Assembly: GCA_937921525.1 (NCBI GenBank)
Contig: CAKZUM010000283.1
Span: 1 to 5,237 of the forward strand
Reading direction: 5' to 3'
DNA length: 5,237 nt
From: an uncultured Saprospiraceae bacterium
GTDB lineage: Bacteria; Bacteroidota; Bacteroidia; Chitinophagales; Saprospiraceae
Shown: positions 1-4,049 of the stretch, in pieces
Position numbering within the stretch: position 1 is the first letter of the stretch
Layout: each line of letters begins with the position of its first letter
Translations under genes and position numbers: made by a program
Notes under the pieces: model-generated
Told to the model about the DNA's origin: nothing
Seen by the model: the letters and a program-made list of their open reading frames with translations, nothing else
Database searches by the model: none

Positions 1-64
1 AAATCAAAGAATCCCCCACCATCAAAAATCAAGGAAATCAGAAAAATCAAAAAATCTGAGTCGT
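1..64. repeat. Low-complexity AATCA-rich tail downstream of the qng1-like gene
   Basis: This short stretch after the qng1-like stop codon is made of repeated AAATCA/AAAATC words (near 1, 23, 35 and 44), broken by CCCCCACC at 13-20. Read on the minus strand it is T-rich with recurring TGATTT words. I see no clear hairpin and no start of another gene. It may be part of a longer imperfect direct repeat that continues beyond the left edge. It could help end transcription of the qng1-like gene, but nothing in the sequence proves that. Confidence 0.35.
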
Positions 65-1027
65 TCAATAGAAAGTAGTCCGAGTTAAATGTATAGGATA
101 AGTAGTTTCATAAAAAACCGCCTGCCCACGATTCCACAATAAATAATCTAAGTCAACAGACGTAAAGTCATAACCTTTTTCTTGAAATTTCTGTTTTATT
201 AATTCAACTGTGTGAATTGCACAAGCCCGAAGTTCTATCTCTCCTTTAGAACCTGCAGGCAACAATTGTTGGGTATCAATTATAGCTGCTAAATCTGCTC
301 GATACTCTAAGATGCCATCACAACGCAACACATGAGGCACCATATTATCTGCAAAAATGGTCAATTGGTCTAAGTCTTTAAAATACCCTAATCCTTTATT
401 CTTGAAGGCTAATGAAATATCTGCTGCGGTAATTTGTGCTCTCTTTAAAATAGGTACTTCTATGTTTTCATATTGAGCCACATCGTAAAAGCAAGGAATT
501 TGCATCAATAATGTTACTAGTTTTTCAGCGGAGTGATCGGCTTCTTCAAAGACTGCTTCATACTTGCCATCGAAATTAGTTTGCAAGAAATGGCCTAACT
601 GATTTAGTGCTTGGGCAAATAATTCCATTAATTCTTGGATGGGCATTTCCCATGGTTGGTTAAAAATAGTTGCACAATCTTTTCCTGTTAATTGAACTAA
701 TCGACCTGCGGGAATTGGACCATTTTTGTCGTAGTATTTTTTTAATGCTCCTGCTACGGTGAAGTAGCCTGAGCCTTCTATGTGGTTATTCAAATGTGGG
801 AAATAGCCTGAACCGAAATTGATTGTTTCTAGGGTTAGAAAGAAGGCTAGTGTGTCTGTTCCTTTTCCTAGATAATGGGTGGTGGGGTCTAAGGGTGGGT
901 TGTCTATTTTTTCTAAGGGTAAGGTTTTTATATAGGCATCTAGTTGGTGGTGGTTGATCTTTACTTGTTGGGCTTGTTGGGCTATGGATTGGGTGGTGGT
1001 TCTTATTTTTTGGAAGATGGTTGGCAT
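65..1027 (-). CDS. qng1: Queuosine salvage protein, Qng1/DUF2419 family (queuosine 5'-phosphate N-glycosylase)
   Basis: The product is a 320-residue soluble protein of the Q_salvage (DUF2419, human C9orf64/QNG1) family, whose characterised members cleave queuosine 5'-phosphate to free queuine. Family hallmarks are visible (numbered from the start at 1027): the NFGSGYFP block near residue 71 followed by GSGYFTVAGAL near 85; FADNMVP near 225, then LR and GILEY; LPAGSKGEIELRA near 256-268; LDYLLWNRGQ near 293; and a C-terminal HLTRTTFY. The length is normal for the family and there is no signal peptide or membrane segment, so it should be cytoplasmic. An in-frame ATG at 1048 would give 327 residues, but its first five codons lie in a repeat palindrome (1034-1050), so the ATG at 1027 is preferred. 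It lies downstream of tgt on the same strand, which supports a role in queuosine recycling. Codon use in roughly the first 90 codons is strongly A/C-ending, unlike the rest. The family call is by motif recognition; activity is inferred. Confidence 0.85.
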   Translation of the reverse strand: MPTIFQKIRTTTQSIAQQAQQVKINHHQLDAYIKTLPLEKIDNPPLDPTTHYLGKGTDTLAFFLTLETINFGSGYFPHLNNHIEGSGYFTVAGALKKYYDKNGPIPAGRLVQLTGKDCATIFNQPWEMPIQELMELFAQALNQLGHFLQTNFDGKYEAVFEEADHSAEKLVTLLMQIPCFYDVAQYENIEVPILKRAQITAADISLAFKNKGLGYFKDLDQLTIFADNMVPHVLRCDGILEYRADLAAIIDTQQLLPAGSKGEIELRACAIHTVELIKQKFQEKGYDFTSVDLDYLLWNRGQAVFYETTYPIHLTRTTFY

Positions 1028-1063
1028 GTGGTTCCATGACTGCGTCATGGGTTACAGGGTGTC

Positions 1064-1076
1064 GTCCCGTTGGGAC
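1064..1076. repeat. Secondary hairpin GTCCC-GTT-GGGAC, copy 1
   Basis: A perfect 5-bp stem with a GTT loop, followed on the plus strand by TGCTTCCT. It lies 30 bp after the start of the first palindromic unit. A second identical copy occurs at 1255-1267, at the same distance from unit 6, so this is an inserted module of the array and not a chance hairpin. Confidence 0.7.
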
Positions 1077-1254
1077 TGCTTCCTCCATGACTGTGTTGTG
1101 CGTTACTGGGTGTGGTCTCCCATGACTGCGTTATGGGTTACTGGGTATCGTCTCCCATGGCTGCGTCATGGGTTACTGGACGTCGTCTCCCATGGCTGCG
1201 TCATGGGTTACTGGACGTCGTCTCCCACGACTGCGTCGTGGGTTACAAGATGTC

Positions 1255-1267
1255 GTCCCGTTGGGAC
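1255..1267. repeat. Secondary hairpin GTCCC-GTT-GGGAC, copy 2
   Basis: Identical to the hairpin at 1064-1076 and followed on the plus strand by TGTTCTTGCTT. The CGTTGGGACTG tail resembles CGTTGAGACTG in the hairpin at 1324-1338, which suggests three related modules. The T-rich tails on the plus strand look like weak terminators, but the T runs are interrupted. Confidence 0.7.
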
Positions 1268-1312
1268 TGTTCTTGCTTGGTTCTTCCATGATTGCGTCAT
1301 GGGCTACTTCTA

Positions 1313-1348
1313 AGCACAAGTGCTCTCAACCGTTGAGACTGTTCTTTT
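1313..1348 (+). other. Two adjoining hairpins with a T-rich tail; possible plus-strand terminator
   Basis: AGCAC-AA-GTGCT (1313-1324) is directly followed by TCTCAA-CCG-TTGAGA (1324-1338), sharing one base, and then by CTGTTCTTTT on the plus strand. A stem followed by a T-rich run is the layout of an intrinsic terminator reading rightward. No plus-strand gene lies upstream, so it would only stop antisense or array transcription. On the minus strand, the direction of tgt, there is no T run after the stems, so it is a weak candidate for ending the tgt transcript. Confidence 0.4.
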
Positions 1349-1365
1349 AGGTAGTTTTGCGGGAT

Positions 1366-1407
1366 TTTGTTATTTGTTATTTGTTATTTGTTATTTGGGA
1401 TTTGTTA
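1366..1407. repeat. Six in-register heptamer repeats (TTTGTTA) ending on the tgt stop codon
   Basis: Units of 7 bp start at 1366, 1373, 1380, 1387, 1394 and 1401. Five are exactly TTTGTTA and the fifth (1394-1400) is TTTGGGA. On the minus strand the unit reads TAACAAA, and the first unit in the tgt direction supplies the tgt stop codon TAA (1407-1405). Copy-number change would therefore lengthen or shorten only the 3' untranslated region. Such short-period arrays arise by slippage. Confidence 0.85.
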
Positions 1408-2586
1408 TTCTTGTAACCATGCTTTTTTGGTTTCTAGGAAACGGTCTTCTTTGATGGCTGTTCTTATGGTACTTAGTAGGCGCATCATGAATCGCATATT
1501 GTGGATGACGATTAGGCGCATGCCTTGAATTTCTTTTGCTTTGATTAAATAATGAATGTAAGCTCTTGTATAGTTTTGACAGGTGGAACAATCGCATTCC
1601 TCTTCTAGCGGTCTTTCGTCTTCTCTGTTGCTGGCGTTGTGAATATTTAATTTGAATTTTTTGCCTGTGCGATGTAATGCCCAACCGTGTCGAGCTAAAC
1701 GGGTGGGGGAAACACAATCGAAGGTATCAATTCCTTTTGCTACGTTTTCCCAAATATCGTCTATTCCGCCAATACCTAATAAGTGAATCGGTCTGTCTTT
1801 ACTTAATCCTGCCATTGCGAAATCTACTACCTCATACATTTGTTGTTTATCAGCTCCTAAGGAACCGCCGATAGCATGACCGAAAAATGGACGAGAAGAA
1901 ATAAATTCGGAGGCTCTTAATCTCAAATCTTCATAAACGCCTCCTTGCACGATACCATATAAAGATTGTTTGCCGTTATGCCCCCTTTTGAATTCTTCTA
2001 AACTTCTATCTGCCCAACGATGACTCAATTCCATAGATCGCTCGGTGTATCTTTTGTCTACATGGAAAGGCGTACATTCATCTAATACCAAAATAATATC
2101 TGCCCCTAATTTTCGTTGCACATCAATGGAGGATTCTGGTGTGAGGGTATGCATTCTACCATCAATATAGGATTTGAAAGTAGCACCTTTCTCCGTTATT
2201 TTTCTAAGCGTTTTGACGGTGTTCGTTTTATTCTTTCCTTTGATCTCTTCTGCTACGGAACCATGTCCCAAACTAAAAATCTGGAAACCACCACTGTCTG
2301 TCAACATCGGACCATCCCAATTCATAAATTTGTGCAAGCCGCCCATCTTCTCTACTAAATCAGGACCTGGCCGTAATAACAAATGATAAGTGTTGGAAAG
2401 AATAATATCTGTCTGGACTGCTTTTAAATCTTCTGGACCTCCACATTTTATCGCTGCTCTAGTAGCACAGAAAATGAAATTAGGGGTTTCAAAACTTCCG
2501 TGAGGAGTTGTTAAATAGCCCAATCTTGCATTCGTTTGGCTATCTTTTTTTACTATATCAAAATTAAAACCCGGATATTCTACCAT
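1405..2586 (-). CDS. tgt: tRNA-guanine transglycosylase, predicted queuine-type
   Basis: A 393-residue Tgt, the enzyme that swaps guanine 34 in GUN-anticodon tRNAs (Asp, Asn, His, Tyr) for a queuosine precursor. Key residues are present: TDSGGFQ with Asp97, Asp169 in DECTPF, Gln214 in GIVQGG, the nucleophile Asp290 in FDCVSPTR, and the zinc site Cys331, Cys333, Cys336 and His362. Two features are unusual. The pocket motif is GGSLGAD (240-246) where typical bacterial enzymes have GGLAVGE, so Gly244 replaces the valine (Val233 of Zymomonas mobilis) that limits the pocket to preQ1. Residues 108-127 form an insertion of about 18 residues between FSLG and RKITEKG compared with E. coli. Both resemble chlamydial Tgt as I remember it. 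The bacterial-type Cys171 is retained. The start at 2586 is the first ATG of the frame, and the N-terminus fits the family. It lies between yhhQ and the qng1-like gene, all on one strand. Enzyme identity is secure; queuine preference is inferred. Confidence 0.97.
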   Translation of the reverse strand: MVEYPGFNFDIVKKDSQTNARLGYLTTPHGSFETPNFIFCATRAAIKCGGPEDLKAVQTDIILSNTYHLLLRPGPDLVEKMGGLHKFMNWDGPMLTDSGGFQIFSLGHGSVAEEIKGKNKTNTVKTLRKITEKGATFKSYIDGRMHTLTPESSIDVQRKLGADIILVLDECTPFHVDKRYTERSMELSHRWADRSLEEFKRGHNGKQSLYGIVQGGVYEDLRLRASEFISSRPFFGHAIGGSLGADKQQMYEVVDFAMAGLSKDRPIHLLGIGGIDDIWENVAKGIDTFDCVSPTRLARHGWALHRTGKKFKLNIHNASNREDERPLEEECDCSTCQNYTRAYIHYLIKAKEIQGMRLIVIHNMRFMMRLLSTIRTAIKEDRFLETKKAWLQE

Positions 2587-2622
2587 GAATTTTTGTTCGT
2601 AATAACGATTTGATAACTTATC

Positions 2623-2654
2623 TAAATATGTCCTATTTTCAATCGAATGACAAA
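2623..2654 (-). promoter_or_regulatory. Candidate Bacteroidota-type promoter for tgt
   Basis: On the minus strand a TTTG (2654-2651) is followed after 20 bases by CATATTTA (2630-2623). The known Bacteroidota pattern is TTTG, about 19-21 bases, then TAnnTTTG, so the spacing fits and the -7 element matches at four of six fixed positions. Transcription would begin near 2617 and leave a leader of about 30 bases before the tgt ATG. This would let tgt be transcribed independently of yhhQ, in line with the 277-bp spacer. In AT-rich DNA such matches are frequent, so it is only a candidate. Confidence 0.3.
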
Positions 2655-2674
2655 GATAGATAATTAATAATTCT

Positions 2675-2685
2675 CTATCGGATAG
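2675..2685. other. Short palindrome CTATC-G-GATAG upstream of tgt
   Basis: A perfect 5-bp inverted repeat around one base lies about 90 bp upstream of the tgt start, above the candidate promoter. Related GATAG/GATAA words occur on both sides (2655-2660, 2699-2708). It could be a small operator, but it is short enough to be chance. Confidence 0.2.
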
Positions 2686-2728
2686 TATTTGACGAAAGAT
2701 AATAGATAAGAGAAACGTGACTAATCTG

Positions 2729-2746
2729 CATTGGCTAAAGCCAATG
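2729..2746. other. Strong hairpin CATTGGCT-AA-AGCCAATG
   Basis: A perfect 8-bp stem closes on two bases in the spacer between yhhQ and tgt. On the plus strand it is followed by TTTATTTTTG, which resembles an intrinsic terminator, but no plus-strand gene lies upstream. On the minus strand, the direction of yhhQ, the stem is followed by CAGATTAG with no T run. It may end or protect the 3' end of the yhhQ message, or it may be a dispersed palindromic repeat. Confidence 0.55.
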
Positions 2747-2757
2747 TTTATTTTTGA

Positions 2758-2789
2758 ACGCTGAGACGCTGAGACGCAGAGGTGCAGAG
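2758..2789. repeat. Four 8-bp tandem units (ACGCTGAG/ACGCAGAG)
   Basis: Units are ACGCTGAG (2758), ACGCTGAG (2766), ACGCAGAG (2774) and GTGCAGAG (2782). Their GC content stands out against the AT-rich spacer. On the minus strand they read as CTCTGCG/CTCAGCG words. Such CGCAGAG-type arrays are, in my recollection, common in intergenic DNA of several phyla, so this is probably a dispersed repeat and not a gene-specific site. No function can be read from it. Confidence 0.75.
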
Positions 2790-2863
2790 CTACAGATAAA
2801 TAAAATTAGTTTTATTATCCCATTCGCAGTATAATAGCTTGAAACGAAATCTGTCTCTGCTCT

Positions 2864-3646
2864 CTACTCTCTATTCTTCATTTCTACATACTTCCATTTT
2901 TTAGCCAAATAAATAATTGGCGTATCTAAAACAGCGATTATCAATCGCAACCAATAGGTCCCTAATATATAGGTGACAAATACGGTCATAAATGGTAGCG
3001 GATTAGAACTTAAAACAATCCAAGCTAGTACGGAAAAGACCGTATTGTCAATCAATGCAGAGACCATAGTTGATAAATTGTTTCTGAGCCACAAGTACTT
3101 TTCTCCCGTTCTTTTTTTCAACCAACTATAAAACCAGACATCATAAAATTGACTCATAATATACGCTAGCATCCCTGCAAAAAATAAAGAAAACTGTAGC
3201 GTAAATAAAGCAGCTATATGGCTATGAAAGGGCAGTGCCCACGCCATATTCTCTCCTGCTTGTTCTACTGTTAAAGGAGAAAAACCAAGAGTCAACAACA
3301 TCATAAAAGAAAAGAATAAATGAGCAAATAATCCCATAAAAACCCCTCGCTTAGCCGCTCGTACTCCATAATGTTCTCCAAGTATATCTGTTGCTAAATA
3401 GGAAGAAGAAAACAGAATAGTTCCTAATGCAACTGGTTCTGGATACAAACTAAACTGTACCGCTTTTAATACTTGAATATTAGCAATTATAATAGACACA
3501 GCAATATAAGCATACAAACCTCCAGCGCCGTAGAATCGATTGAAACACAGGATTGCTATAAAACAACTGCACAACATAACAACCCATAAACACTCTGGTG
3601 GCCAAGTGTTCATTTTTGTAATTAATACTTCTGCTAACTGATCCAT
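2864..3646 (-). CDS. yhhQ: Queuosine precursor transporter, YhhQ/QPTR family
   Basis: A 260-residue integral membrane protein of the YhhQ family (PF02592, formerly DUF165), importers of queuosine precursors. Family landmarks are seen in order: ANIQVLK near 55-61; SSYLATDILGEHYG near 81-94 followed by basic VRAAKR; an Ala/Phe-rich helix leading to YIMSQFYDVWFYSWLKK near 162-178; and LWLRNNLSTMVSALIDNTVFS near 185-205. About six or seven hydrophobic segments are visible, near residues 18-36, 42-60, 71-88, 101-120, 143-165, 196-213 and 219-246. Length is normal. The start at 3646 directly follows stop codons in the upstream DNA (TAATAG on the minus strand); Met12 is a possible shorter start. Which precursor it carries (preQ0, preQ1 or queuine) cannot be read from the protein. 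Together with the queuine-like pocket of the downstream Tgt, queuine is the best guess. The 277-bp gap to tgt makes a single tight operon uncertain. Confidence 0.92.
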   Translation of the reverse strand: MDQLAEVLITKMNTWPPECLWVVMLCSCFIAILCFNRFYGAGGLYAYIAVSIIIANIQVLKAVQFSLYPEPVALGTILFSSSYLATDILGEHYGVRAAKRGVFMGLFAHLFFSFMMLLTLGFSPLTVEQAGENMAWALPFHSHIAALFTLQFSLFFAGMLAYIMSQFYDVWFYSWLKKRTGEKYLWLRNNLSTMVSALIDNTVFSVLAWIVLSSNPLPFMTVFVTYILGTYWLRLIIAVLDTPIIYLAKKWKYVEMKNRE

Positions 3647-3928
3647 CTATTAAGTTCTATTTTTTAGGCACAAGATTCGGCAATTCTGATATTAATTCAT
3701 AGACACTCACCGAAATAGTATAGTTTATATTTAAAATTAATGTCACAAAAAAATCCTCTAAACGCATAAAAAACAGTAATTAGTTGGACAGTTTTTAAAT
3801 TCGCCTTATTTTTGCGCACCATTTTTAAAATTCATTTTATATTAAAAAATATTTATAAAACCATTGAGGACTAGCTTTTAGAGTGTGATACTTAGGTTTT
3901 TTTACAAGAAAGGAAATGAAAATAATCC

Positions 3929-3960
3929 TTTGAACAGCTCATTCTAATAGATTAAGTGTC
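3929..3960 (+). promoter_or_regulatory. Candidate promoter for hppA
   Basis: TTTG (3929-3932), exactly 20 bases, then TAAGTGTC (3953-3960), which matches the Bacteroidota -7 consensus TAnnTTTG at four of six fixed positions. Transcription would begin near 3966 and give a leader of about 84 bases that contains the inverted repeat at 3977-4017. Spacing is right but the -7 element is weak, so this is tentative. Confidence 0.25.
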
Positions 3961-3976
3961 CTTAAAACGAAGAAAA

Positions 3977-4017
3977 TAGCTAATTGATTTCCATAAATAT
4001 TGGCCTTTTATTAGCTA
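3977..4017 (+). promoter_or_regulatory. Inverted repeat TAGCTAAT...ATTAGCTA upstream of hppA
   Basis: Two perfect 8-bp arms, TAGCTAAT (3977-3984) and ATTAGCTA (4010-4017), are separated by 25 bases and start 33 bp apart, about three helical turns. The right arm ends 32 bases before the hppA ATG. This could be a two-site operator or a leader stem. The AT-rich arms make a chance match possible. Confidence 0.35.
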
Positions 4018-4049
4018 GCGTTCTTCAATAAATTCAAAACAAAGCGATT

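Larger units (their letters stand above)
1034..1302. repeat. Array of seven palindromic units, 35-bp period in the centre
   Basis: Seven copies of a 17-bp palindrome, consensus CCATGAC-TGC-GTCATGG, start at 1034, 1085, 1120, 1155, 1190, 1225 and 1286. The five central copies are spaced exactly 35 bp apart. Each palindrome is followed by a G/T-rich linker of the type GGTTACTGGGTGTCGTCTC. The first spacing (51 bp) and last spacing (61 bp) are longer because a second hairpin, GTCCC-GTT-GGGAC, is inserted 30 bp after the start of units 1 and 6. The array is clearly more GC-rich than the genes beside it. It fills most of the spacer between tgt and the qng1-like gene, and its first unit overlaps the alternative start of that gene. 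Open frames across it are not genes, because a 35-bp period shifts the reading frame at each unit. I see no integrase, transposase or cas gene with it. Confidence 0.9.
3647..4049. other. AT-rich divergent spacer between yhhQ and hppA
   Basis: This 403-bp stretch has no credible coding sequence. It must hold the promoter or promoters of yhhQ (leftward) and hppA (rightward). Supported contents are a candidate hppA promoter at 3929-3960 and an inverted repeat at 3977-4017. No good TTTG/TAnnTTTG pair was found for yhhQ. A five-codon ATG-AAA-ATA-ATC-CTT-TGA frame at 3916 follows AGAAAGGA, but it is too short to support. No RNA gene was recognised. Confidence 0.6.

Noticed and set aside
786..1088. 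100-residue minus-strand frame overlapping the qng1-like 5' end
   Set aside because: It is out of frame with the family-matching protein, rich in Pro/His/Arg/Asn as expected from a shadow of A/C-rich codons, and starts inside the repeat array.
1034..1302. CRISPR array
   Set aside because: The 35-bp units are repeated end to end with near-identical linkers, so there are no unique spacers, and no cas genes are nearby.
954..1350. Plus-strand open frames across the hairpin array, with repeated Trp/Val/Gly/Tyr peptides
   Set aside because: The peptide repeats only reflect the DNA repeat. The 35-bp period breaks the frame at each unit, one frame overlaps the qng1-like gene antisense, and no protein family is recognised.
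1391..1717. 108-residue minus-strand frame inside tgt
   Set aside because: It is a shadow of the tgt 3' end in another frame; tgt is intact with all catalytic residues.
2799..2816. AATAAAA-TTAG-TTTTATT stem downstream of yhhQ as terminator
   Set aside because: The stem is purely A/T with no GC base pairs and no separate T run, so it is too weak to call.
3718..3749. TTTG-based promoter for yhhQ on the minus strand
   Set aside because: A TTTG exists at 3749-3746, but no sequence at 19-23 bases downstream resembles TAnnTTTG.
3916..3933. Five-codon leader peptide (ATG AAA ATA ATC CTT TGA) after AGAAAGGA
   Set aside because: It is too short to distinguish from chance in AT-rich DNA, no attenuator follows it, and Shine-Dalgarno use is not seen in the other genes here.
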